In this document: piece after piece, positions 9,264 to 17,792 of the stretch
Layout: every line of letters begins with the position of its first letter
Position numbering within the stretch: position 1 is the stretch's first letter
NCBI GenBank assembly: GCA_902793295.1
Contig: CADBDA010000003.1
Coordinates: forward strand, 1-64,000
Direction of reading: 5' to 3'
Source of the DNA: an uncultured Bacteroidota bacterium
GTDB taxonomy: Bacteria; Bacteroidota; Bacteroidia; Bacteroidales; P3
DNA length: 64,000 nucleotides
Made by a program: the position numbers and the translations under genes
Notes under the pieces: model-generated
What the model saw: the letters and a program-made list of their open reading frames with translations, nothing else
Databases searched by the model: none
Told to the model about the DNA's origin: nothing

Positions 9264-11630
9264 ATGAAGAAAAACGCATTCCTGTTGGTCTTTCTGCTTC
9301 TGGCAACCCTGCTGAAAGCACAGTCATGCTACTGGGTGGCGCTCACCGACAAGGCGGGAACCACCTTCGACCCCTACAGCTATTTCGACGCCAAAGCCAT
9401 CGAACGCTATCGGTTGAACCATGCCGACCTCTACGACATCACCAACTATCCGCTCAATGCGGACTATGTGTCGCAAATCGACGATATAGCCATCGAAGAG
9501 GTGGGTCAAAGCCGCTGGCTCAACGCCGTGGCCGTGATGGCCACCGATGAGCAGATGGCACGGATAGCACAGCTGCCCTTTGTCAGAGAGACCGTTCTGA
9601 TTGGCAGCGGCATGCAGACAGCCCAGCGGACCCGCACCGAAGGGAAATTCTCGACGACGCTGTCCGACACCACCATCACCGACCAGCTGCTGCGCATGCA
9701 AGGGCAGCGATTCATCGAACAAGGCATTGACGGCACCGGCATCCGCATCGCCGTCTTCGACGGAGGCTTCCATGCCGTCAACACCCATCAGGCCTTCAAG
9801 CACCTGCGCGATGCTGGTCGCATCATGGCCACATGGGACTTCACCAAGAAACAGGAGAACGTCTACGACAACCACACCCACGGCACCATGGTGCTCAGCT
9901 GCATTGCCGGCAAACTGGGCGACAAGCAGTTGGGTTTGGCCACCGGCGCCACCTTCCTGTTGGCCAAGACCGAAGTGGAGCCCGAGCCTTTCAAGGAAGA
10001 GGTTTGGTGGGCACAAGCCGTGGAATGGGCCGACAAGAACGGAGCCGACATCATCAACAGCTCGCTCGGCTACACCAAGGACCGCCACTACACCTGGGAG
10101 ATGGACGGACGCAGCTATGTGTCGCGTGCCGCCAACATCGCCGCCCGCAAGGGCATGCTGGTGTGCAACAGCGCCGGCAACTCGGGCGACGAACGGAACT
10201 GGAAAATCATCGGCGCTCCGGCCGACGCTGACAGCATACTCTCCGTGGGCGGCATCAGTCCGTCGCTCACCACCTACCAGCACATCAGCTTCAGCAGCTA
10301 CGGTCCCACTGCCGACAAGCGCATGAAACCCAACGTGTGCAACTACGGCTACTGCGAAGTGGCCGATCCGCACGACGACAACAACACCGAATTCGCCGCC
10401 GGCACCTCCTTCTCGTCGCCACTCACCGCCGGATTCTGCGCCTGCGCCTGGCAAACCATGCGCGACCGCACCGCCATGCAGATGAAACAACTGATTGAGG
10501 AATCGGCCGACCTCTACCCCTACTACGACTACGCCTTCGGCTACGGCGTGCCACAAGCCGACTACTTCCTCGACGAATCCAAACGCATCATAGAACCCGC
10601 CGCCACCTTCGAATTCAAATCGCTCGGCAAATACGTGCTTATCCATCCGCTCGTCAACAAAGCCTCCAACCATGGCACCAACCTGCGCATGATAGGCCGA
10701 CAGACGGACGACGAACAGTCTGACGGCAGCGTGGTACTCTTCAAACTGCAGGGCCGCAAAGGGATCATCGAACGCTATGTGAATCTGAAGATTTCGCAAT
10801 TCGACGAAGGAAAGGCTGTCGCCATTCCAAAAAGCGCCATCTACGGCTACACCCTGGTGGCCTACGTTGACGGATTCACCAACGAATACCACCTCTCCAA
10901 ATTCGACAGCATCAGCGAGGCCAATAGCGGCAACGACCGGACATTCAAATATCATGTCATCGACACCGTCGGCTATTACCTCGACGACTACAGGGAACTG
11001 TCCAGCCGCAAACTGGCCGACAACAACGTGACGGATTGGGGCGTGGGACAGAAGCACCTCTTGGAGGTCTATGCCCAATACGGCCTGCAGTGGTACTTCG
11101 GCAAAGCCGATTTGAACTTCAGCGACGGCGCCAATATCGGCATACGCTATCTGCGCCATTTCAAGAAATGGTATGCCCTGGGACTTGGATTGGAAATAGC
11201 CGGCGACGACTACCGCTACGAGCCGAACAACGTCAACAATTGGGACAACTACCTCAACCTGGGTGGTGCCGACTTCAGCAATGCAGAACGGAAAACCATG
11301 AGCACCATTGCTGTCAACCTGGAACTCTTCCAGCGCATCAGGCTGAAGGCCGGCGGAACAGCCCGCAACAAAGGTCTGCATTGGGACATCGGTGTCTTTG
11401 GAGGACTGTTGTTCAACAACTACAATATCTACTATAACGAAAACGAGAATGCCGACCGCTGCCTCAGCGAGAGCAGAAACTACAGCGAACTGGACAACGT
11501 CGGCAACTTCAACTGGGGTGTCACCTCACGGATGGTGTGGGATTGGATCGGCATCTACGGCCGCTACCGTTTCACACAACGCGGACTCGGTCTGCCCCAT
11601 CTGGAACTTGGCGTACAGTTCTCCTTCTAA
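9264..11630 (+). CDS. Subtilisin-like serine protease (S8) with C-terminal beta-barrel-like domain
   Basis: 788 residues. Signal peptide MKKNAFLLVFLLLATLLKAQ, propeptide-like region to about 150, then an S8 catalytic domain with Asp166 (IAVFDGGF), His206 (NHTHGTM) and Ser382 (GTSFSSPLTAGF), so it should be active. From about residue 590 the sequence changes to alternating aromatic and hydrophobic strands (LLEVYAQYGLQWYFGKADL, WGVTSRMVWDWIGIYGRYRF) and ends LGVQFSF, resembling an outer-membrane beta-barrel with a terminal Phe. I see no T9SS sorting domain. It is the first of three related copies in tandem. Anchoring through its own barrel is my inference. Confidence 0.85.
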   Translation: MKKNAFLLVFLLLATLLKAQSCYWVALTDKAGTTFDPYSYFDAKAIERYRLNHADLYDITNYPLNADYVSQIDDIAIEEVGQSRWLNAVAVMATDEQMARIAQLPFVRETVLIGSGMQTAQRTRTEGKFSTTLSDTTITDQLLRMQGQRFIEQGIDGTGIRIAVFDGGFHAVNTHQAFKHLRDAGRIMATWDFTKKQENVYDNHTHGTMVLSCIAGKLGDKQLGLATGATFLLAKTEVEPEPFKEEVWWAQAVEWADKNGADIINSSLGYTKDRHYTWEMDGRSYVSRAANIAARKGMLVCNSAGNSGDERNWKIIGAPADADSILSVGGISPSLTTYQHISFSSYGPTADKRMKPNVCNYGYCEVADPHDDNNTEFAAGTSFSSPLTAGFCACAWQTMRDRTAMQMKQLIEESADLYPYYDYAFGYGVPQADYFLDESKRIIEPAATFEFKSLGKYVLIHPLVNKASNHGTNLRMIGRQTDDEQSDGSVVLFKLQGRKGIIERYVNLKISQFDEGKAVAIPKSAIYGYTLVAYVDGFTNEYHLSKFDSISEANSGNDRTFKYHVIDTVGYYLDDYRELSSRKLADNNVTDWGVGQKHLLEVYAQYGLQWYFGKADLNFSDGANIGIRYLRHFKKWYALGLGLEIAGDDYRYEPNNVNNWDNYLNLGGADFSNAERKTMSTIAVNLELFQRIRLKAGGTARNKGLHWDIGVFGGLLFNNYNIYYNENENADRCLSESRNYSELDNVGNFNWGVTSRMVWDWIGIYGRYRFTQRGLGLPHLELGVQFSF

Positions 11631-11693
11631 ACCCACATGCGAACGATTGACCGCACGACGACAAACAATTGCAATCACCCAACAAAACCCATC

Positions 11694-14054
11694 ATGAAGA
11701 AAATCCTCATCATAGCCACCGCACTGGTTCTCAACCTGCAGCTAATCCTATCAAACGCTGCTCAGGCCCAGGAGCACTATTGGGTCATGCTGACCGACAA
11801 GGCCGGCACCACCTTCGACCCCTACAGCCACTTCGACCCCAAAGCCATCGAACGCTACCAGCTGAACCATGCCGACCTCTACGACATCAGCAACTATCCG
11901 CTCAACGAGAGCTACGTCAACCAAATTGACGCCATCGCCACGGAGGACTTCGGTCAAAGCCGCTGGCTCAACGCCGTGGCCGTCACTGCCACACCCGAAC
12001 AGATAGAAGCCATCCGCCAACTGCCTTTCGTCAAAGAGGTGGCGCTGTTGGAAGGCAATATGCAACTGACGCAACAGGACGAAACCGATTGGGTAGCACA
12101 GCTGAACAACGACTGCAATTCCGTTACATGGAACCACAGTGACCAAATTGTCCGTATGGGTGTCAAATACTTCCGGGACAAGGGCATCAACGGAAAAGGT
12201 GTACGCATTGCAGTCTTCGACGGCGGATTCCCTCAGGTGAATACCCACAAAGTATTTCAACACTTGCGCGACAACGGGCAGATTGTCAAAACTTGGAATT
12301 TCCCCAACAAGAAAGAGGATGTCTACGGATGGAACAGCCACGGACTGATGACGCTCAGTTGTATAGCCGGCATAAACCAGTACCAAGGCAGCGAATCGGT
12401 TGTCAATATGGATCTGGGACTGGCCACCGGTGCCGAATTCCTGCTGGCACGCACTGAGGTGAACACCGAACCCTTCAAGGAGGAAGTCTGGTGGATGATG
12501 GCGGTCGAGTGGGCCGACAAGAACGGCGCCCAGATCATCAGCTCATCTCTCGGCTATGGCAAGGACCGCTATTTCACCAAGGATATGAACGGCCAAAGCT
12601 ATGTGGCCAAAGCCGGCAATATGGCGGCCCGTAAAGGCATCCTGGTTTGCAATTCTGCCGGCAATGAAGGTGATGACAATACCTGGCGCACCATCATCAC
12701 CCCCTCCGATGCCGACAGCGTGCTCTGCGTGGGGGGCATCGTCAATAGCCTGCGCTGGTATGATCATATAAATTTCAGCAGCTACGGACCCAGTGCCGAC
12801 GGTCGCCAGAAACCCAACGTCTGTGCTTTCGGAACCGCCACCACTGCAAACACTGGAAGCAGCAACGACGAAACCCACTATGTCAGCGGCACTTCGTTCA
12901 GCTGCCCGCTGGTGGCAGGATTTGCCGCCTGTGCCCTGCAAGCACATCCCGAATTGACTGCCATGCAACTATTCCACGAGATTGAGAAATCGGCCGACCT
13001 CTACCCCTACTGCGACTACAGCTACGGCTACGGCGTACCCCAAGCCGACTATTTCACCGGCGACCGCAAAAAGGTGGAGCCTTCCTTCAAGTTCGAAAAA
13101 AGAAGCGACCTCCGTATGAGTATAGTCCCATTGACGGACAACCCCGACCAATGCCATGTATTCATAAAAAACAGCCAGCCTGACGGCACTATCATCGATT
13201 ACCAGAAAATTGAACTGGACTCTTTCACTACAGATATGAGAATCGACATCTGCTATGGTGAAATTGTCACTGCCCACTACAACGGCTACACGGAAAGCTA
13301 TAACAGCAACCCCGAGGGTTATGCCAGCTGCAATCCCTTGGATGACCATACCATGCACATTGAAATAGGCAAAAATGGAGATTCTGCCACCTATACTCCT
13401 GGTTATTCCACACAGCATTTCTCCACACGCCTCAATGAAAAGCACACCCATTGGGGATTATACTTTATGCTGGGACTGCCTGTCAATACCGACGATGCAG
13501 AGATGGACCACAGTTTGTGGTCGCCAGCCAAACGCCTTGGCATTCGTTGGACCTATCACTTCTCCAAATCCTACGGCTGGGGCTTCGGTTTGGAGTACGG
13601 ACACGTGTCGTATCGACTGGGTGACAAAATTGGCAGCGTGGACGAGATCATGTACACAGACGTCATGGTCGACGCAATGTATAAGGACTTGACAAAGCAC
13701 CACATCAACGTAGGCGAACTGGGTGTAGAACTCTACCAACGCGTTCGCATTGTCCCCGGAGGTATCTTTCACAAAGGATGGCACTGGGATTTAGGAGTCT
13801 ATGGCAGTTTTTGTTACAACTCTTACATCCTCAGAGGCACTTTCAAAGGCGACTACGGAGACCATCTCTCTTTCCGTCTACGCAACATCACTGCACTTGA
13901 CGACTACCGCTGGAACTGGGGCGTCACCACACGTATCTCACGCGACTGGCTGGGTCTCTACGCCCGCTACCGCCTCACCCGAATTGGAAAAGATGTTGCC
14001 ACCGGGCAGTTACTCCCCCCGAGACTTGAGGTGGGTCTGCAACTGGCCCTCTGA
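11694..14054 (+). CDS. Subtilisin-like serine protease (S8) with C-terminal beta-barrel-like domain, second copy
   Basis: 786 residues from the ATG at 11694, where a signal peptide begins (MKKILIIATALVLNLQLIL); the open frame upstream of it is not homologous to the first copy. The catalytic triad is intact: Asp176 (IAVFDGGF), His216 (WNSHGLM) and Ser401 (GTSFSCPLVAGF). The C-terminal 210 residues again look like antiparallel beta strands (WGFGLEYGHVSYRLGD, WNWGVTTRISRDWLGLYARY) and end EVGLQLAL. The N-terminal half closely follows the 9264 protein and the C-terminal half closely follows the 14465-15695 fragment, so these three sequences come from repeated duplication. Confidence 0.85.
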   Translation: MKKILIIATALVLNLQLILSNAAQAQEHYWVMLTDKAGTTFDPYSHFDPKAIERYQLNHADLYDISNYPLNESYVNQIDAIATEDFGQSRWLNAVAVTATPEQIEAIRQLPFVKEVALLEGNMQLTQQDETDWVAQLNNDCNSVTWNHSDQIVRMGVKYFRDKGINGKGVRIAVFDGGFPQVNTHKVFQHLRDNGQIVKTWNFPNKKEDVYGWNSHGLMTLSCIAGINQYQGSESVVNMDLGLATGAEFLLARTEVNTEPFKEEVWWMMAVEWADKNGAQIISSSLGYGKDRYFTKDMNGQSYVAKAGNMAARKGILVCNSAGNEGDDNTWRTIITPSDADSVLCVGGIVNSLRWYDHINFSSYGPSADGRQKPNVCAFGTATTANTGSSNDETHYVSGTSFSCPLVAGFAACALQAHPELTAMQLFHEIEKSADLYPYCDYSYGYGVPQADYFTGDRKKVEPSFKFEKRSDLRMSIVPLTDNPDQCHVFIKNSQPDGTIIDYQKIELDSFTTDMRIDICYGEIVTAHYNGYTESYNSNPEGYASCNPLDDHTMHIEIGKNGDSATYTPGYSTQHFSTRLNEKHTHWGLYFMLGLPVNTDDAEMDHSLWSPAKRLGIRWTYHFSKSYGWGFGLEYGHVSYRLGDKIGSVDEIMYTDVMVDAMYKDLTKHHINVGELGVELYQRVRIVPGGIFHKGWHWDLGVYGSFCYNSYILRGTFKGDYGDHLSFRLRNITALDDYRWNWGVTTRISRDWLGLYARYRLTRIGKDVATGQLLPPRLEVGLQLAL

Positions 14055-14183
14055 ACCAAGACGATTCATGCTTCACCCGCCCCTCACCGCCCGCCATCGG
14101 GCACATCATGAGCCCACTGTTGCATGCGCCTCTTTGGTCGAATAACCTGCGGCAGACAGCGGTGAACCGAAAGAGAAAGTTTT

Positions 14184-14214
14184 TTTGTCAGTCCGACAAT
14201 TCTTTGTAATTTTG
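14184..14214 (+). promoter_or_regulatory. Strong Bacteroidetes-type promoter upstream of the truncated hutU copy
   Basis: TTTG at 14184-14187, exactly 19 nt, then TAATTTTG at 14207-14214: a full match to the -33/-7 consensus. The expected start of transcription is near 14221, about 75 nt before the truncated hutU frame. I suggest it is the original hut promoter; intact hutU at 17793 has no comparable element in its own upstream 147 bp. Confidence 0.65.
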
Positions 14215-14296
14215 CAACCCGAAATAATTGATGCCAACAGGTGTAGCCCCACCACACCAGCCATCATAATTAACAGACAATAAAATACATAACAAT

Positions 14297-14468
14297 ATAA
14301 CCCTAGAAGAATTTCAAAACGAACTGCGTCAAGGCATCCCCAACCCGCTGCCCGAACCGCAACCCTACGATCCTACAGTGAACCATGCGCCCAAGCGTAA
14401 AGACATCCTCAGCCCCGCCGAGAAAAAGCTGGCTATCCGCAACGCGTTGCGTTACTTTGACCCCAAAG
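14297..14468 (+). pseudogene. Truncated 5' copy of urocanate hydratase (57 codons)
   Basis: This stretch aligns without gaps to the first 57 codons of hutU at 17793. By my hand count 23 codons differ: 21 are synonymous, one is Ser for Thr, and the start is ATA instead of ATG. At 14464-14470 it changes abruptly into protease sequence, with a short shared CCCAA at the join, and the two parts are in different frames. The hutU frame runs on to a stop at 14653 with unrelated residues. It cannot make an enzyme. The synonymous-only divergence shows that the sequence was translated as hutU for most of its history, so the truncation looks more recent than the separation of the two hutU copies. Confidence 0.8.
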
Positions 14469-15695
14469 CCCAACGTCGTGGCGTTCGGTCACGCCTATAC
14501 CGCCAACACCGGCTCGAGCAACAAGGAATTTCACTATGTCGACGGCACCAGCTTCAGCTGTCCCCTCGTGGCAGGCTTCGCTGCCTGTGCCCTGCAGGCC
14601 CAACCCAAGCTGACGGCCATGCAGCTCTTCCACGAAATCGAGAAGAGTGCTGACCTCTACCCCTACTGCGACTACAGCTACGGCTACGGTGTGCCGCAGG
14701 CCGACTACTTCACTGGCACCCGCAAAGCCGTCGAGCCCACCTTCAAGTTCCAAAAGACCGACAAAGGGGTTCAGGTCGTCTTCCTCAAAAACGTGAAGAA
14801 TTCATACATGTACCTCAAAAACAGCAAGGCGGACGGCACCATCACGGCATACTCGCAGAAAAAGATAGAATCCGTCAATAAAAACAGCCATTTCCTCATC
14901 ACGGAGGGCGACATCGTCACCATCAACATCGGAGGTTACACACAGAGTTACACGGTCAACAATCATTCCAGAGTGAGTTCTACTGATGGCATCACCATCG
15001 AATCTGATGACGACTCCCTGTATGTGTCCCCCTTCTATACTATCCCCTCCACCATCAAACCCATAGAGAAAAAATTAGCAAAAGAGTCATACTATATGCT
15101 CGGTCTGCCCATCAACATACAGACCGAAGAACTCGACCACAATTTCTGGTCGCCAACCTTGCGTATCGGATTCCGCTCGGTGTTCAATATCACCAAAAGC
15201 TACGGCTGGGGTCTGGCCTTCGAGTATGGCCACTCCTCATTCCGTTTTGGCAACGAGGCGAACCGTCTTGACAGTCTGGCTGCCATGGACGACAATGTGC
15301 GCTGGCTCGACAAAAAAGTCAAAAAACACAAACTCAACCTCGGCGAAGTCGGCATCGAGCTCTTCCAGCGTGTCCGCATCATCCCGTTGGGCTTGACTCA
15401 CAAAGGCCTGCATTGGGACCTCGGCATCTACGGCAACTGGGCACACAATGCCTACAAACTCGCCGGCAGCCATGACGGCGACATCGCTACGACACGCAAA
15501 GAGGTGGTCCGCAACCTCGACCTTCTCGACAGCTACCGTTGGAACTGGGGTGTCACCACACGACTGACTTACGACGTCATCGGTCTCTATGCACGTCTGC
15601 GTCTCAACGGCATCGGCAAGGATGTCGCCGCCGACAAGGTGCTGATGCCCCGCCTCGAAGTGGGCATCAACCTGTCGATCGGAGCACTGAAATAA
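14465..15695 (+). pseudogene. 3' fragment of a third S8 protease with beta-barrel-like domain
   Basis: The protease frame begins at KPNVVAFG (14466) and runs about 410 codons to the stop at 15695. It matches the 11694 protein from the region just before its catalytic Ser onward (GTSFSCPLVAGFAACALQ is shared exactly). The part holding the signal peptide, propeptide, Asp and His is gone, so no active protease is possible. The rest, including the barrel-like end (WNWGVTTRLTYDVIGLYARL, ending SIGALK), has no stop or frameshift, so the break may be recent or the barrel part may still be made. An ATG at 14385 in this frame lies inside the hutU fragment and encodes no signal peptide. Confidence 0.75.
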
Positions 15696-15728
15696 AAATG
15701 GTATGCAATTATATCTTCTGCAAGATAT

Positions 15729-17645
15729 ATGCATGAAAGAATAGAACATATAAAAGGATATTTCAGCAAGCCATACAACAGCCAATGGCTTACAGCCATT
15801 TTGTCGCTGATGCTGGTTCTGCTCACCTATCCGGCTTTCGAACCCGAGCATGGAGTAGGACTAGACCCTTCCTACGTTTGGGGATTCAACTACCTGTTCG
15901 ACTACGACTACGCATCGCTTACCGAACTGACCTATCCATACGGGCCTTTGGCCTTGCTACGCATACCCGTAGCCGTCAATGGCCACTACGCCCTGTTCCT
16001 GGTCTTCTTCACCTTGCTGAAATTCTGCCTTGTTTGGCAGACATTACGGCTGGCACAACGACGCTCACTTCCACTGCTCGCAACGGTTGTCGCAATGGTT
16101 CCCTTCGCCATTGTCGCCAATATCGATTTACTGGTGTTTTTCAATGTGGCCCTATTGACCCTCTACGCAATAGAATTTAAATCTGTTTGGCGATTCCTAT
16201 TGGCCACCTTACTGGCTATATTTGGATATAGTATCAAAGTGTCGATCGGATTGCAATCCTGTATGGTGGTTTTCGTCGGATGGACACTTATACTTATCCT
16301 GTACAAGGACTTACGTTTTTCCTTAGTCACCGCAGGGGCCGTTCCTGTTTTGCTTCTTCTTGTCGGGCTTGCCGTATGGCACAGTCTTCCAAGGATGTTC
16401 GATGCCTATGTCGGAATGACACATCTCTTTGGAGGTTACAGCGAGGCCTTGGTGCTTCCCAATGGGCACAAAATGTGGAAGATGATTGTCTGCATCTGTT
16501 TTGTTGTCGCATTCCTGCTCTCAATCAATGGCCGATGGGGCAAAATAATGTGCCTGCTGTTGATTCTGCCTCTCTTCGCCAACTGGAAATATGGCATTGT
16601 CCGCGAAGATTTCTACCATCTTAAACAGTTGCTGTATTTCTCCGTGTGTTTTGTTTCCACCATCCTTCTGGCGCAAGAGCGCATCAACTGGCCCTCGTGG
16701 TTATGTTCGGCGGCTGCTATTGGCATGCTGTATGTCGCTGTTTCTGACATCAACTACAATAGTTCAAAAATATTGACAGCCAGCCCACACAATTTCTTCG
16801 ACAAAGTGATTGGCTACAAGAAAACCGTCGACAAGAGCCAATCGTACATAGCAAATGCTCTGAACACCCGAAAACTGCCACCTAATGTCGTGGAAACCAT
16901 AGGCTCCGGCACCACAGACTGTTATCCTTGGGAACAAGTCTTTATCGGCGCCAACAGCCTTCGTTGGCAACCTCATTGTACCGTCGAATTGGGAGCAGGC
17001 AACACCCTGTGGCTCAACCACAAGGCCGCACTCAATTTTAACAGTAGCCACGAGGCTGTACAATACATTATCTTCCACAAACCCAACTACGACAACGACC
17101 TTGGCCTCATAAGTATCGACGGCCGTTACCTCCTTAACGACGAACCCGCCATATTAGACTCTATCCTATCCAACTACTCTGTTGCCGATTCGGGACAGTG
17201 GTACGGAATGCTTCTCCACCACGGCGGCTCACACTACAACCTCATAGACGACACAATAGCCTCCATGTCTGTCGGTTTTGGAGAATGGATACCCGTGCCA
17301 ACGCATCGCGATGGAATCCTGAAGGCCTCTGTCGGAATCAAACATAATTTCGCTGGCTTTGTCAAAAAAACGCTCTACAAGCCCGACATCTACTATGTCG
17401 ACTACCTGATGCCCGACAGCACAGTCCACACCTACCGCTTCTCACGCGAAACAGCGTCGTCCGGTTTGTGGGTCTCTCCCTATGTCAACTCCTATTCCGA
17501 ATTGGCCTCCCTGTTCTGCGGGAACACCGATTTGCCTAACCCCCAATCCATTCGCATCCGCTCCGACGGCAACACGCGAACCAACACTCCACACATCTCC
17601 GTAACCTTCCGATGCTCGCACACCCCTCGGGCAACAATACAATAA
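15729..17645 (+). CDS. Polytopic membrane protein of unknown function
   Basis: 638 residues. Residues about 18-340 contain eight to ten hydrophobic helices with short loops, and an aspartate and aromatic-rich first loop (GLDPSYVWGFNYLFDYDYA, then YPYGPLALLRIP). Residues about 350-638 look soluble and probably extracytoplasmic. This layout resembles membrane glycosyltransferases of the GT-C kind, but I cannot see a diagnostic motif and the family is not certain. The gene sits between the protease fragment and hutU with no promoter match of its own, so it may be read from the promoter at 14184. Its AT content is a little higher than that of its neighbours. Confidence 0.7.
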   Translation: MHERIEHIKGYFSKPYNSQWLTAILSLMLVLLTYPAFEPEHGVGLDPSYVWGFNYLFDYDYASLTELTYPYGPLALLRIPVAVNGHYALFLVFFTLLKFCLVWQTLRLAQRRSLPLLATVVAMVPFAIVANIDLLVFFNVALLTLYAIEFKSVWRFLLATLLAIFGYSIKVSIGLQSCMVVFVGWTLILILYKDLRFSLVTAGAVPVLLLLVGLAVWHSLPRMFDAYVGMTHLFGGYSEALVLPNGHKMWKMIVCICFVVAFLLSINGRWGKIMCLLLILPLFANWKYGIVREDFYHLKQLLYFSVCFVSTILLAQERINWPSWLCSAAAIGMLYVAVSDINYNSSKILTASPHNFFDKVIGYKKTVDKSQSYIANALNTRKLPPNVVETIGSGTTDCYPWEQVFIGANSLRWQPHCTVELGAGNTLWLNHKAALNFNSSHEAVQYIIFHKPNYDNDLGLISIDGRYLLNDEPAILDSILSNYSVADSGQWYGMLLHHGGSHYNLIDDTIASMSVGFGEWIPVPTHRDGILKASVGIKHNFAGFVKKTLYKPDIYYVDYLMPDSTVHTYRFSRETASSGLWVSPYVNSYSELASLFCGNTDLPNPQSIRIRSDGNTRTNTPHISVTFRCSHTPRATIQ

Positions 17646-17792
17646 CATAGTACAATATTTAATACAGATCATCGTTACACATATATCCGCCAATAGCCGT
17701 TTCCGATATGCCAAACCACCCAAACAGTACGTACACTGCATAATGGCGCGGAAACAGCCTGTAAGATGGAACAAACTAAAAAATAAAAAAAT

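Noticed and set aside
9324..11381. 685-codon minus-strand frame across the first S8 protease
   Set aside because: Antisense shadow; the plus strand has signal peptide and catalytic triad.
14385..15695. Intact 436-residue protein starting at 14385
   Set aside because: Its first 27 codons are out-of-frame hutU sequence, it has no signal peptide, and the catalytic Asp and His are missing.
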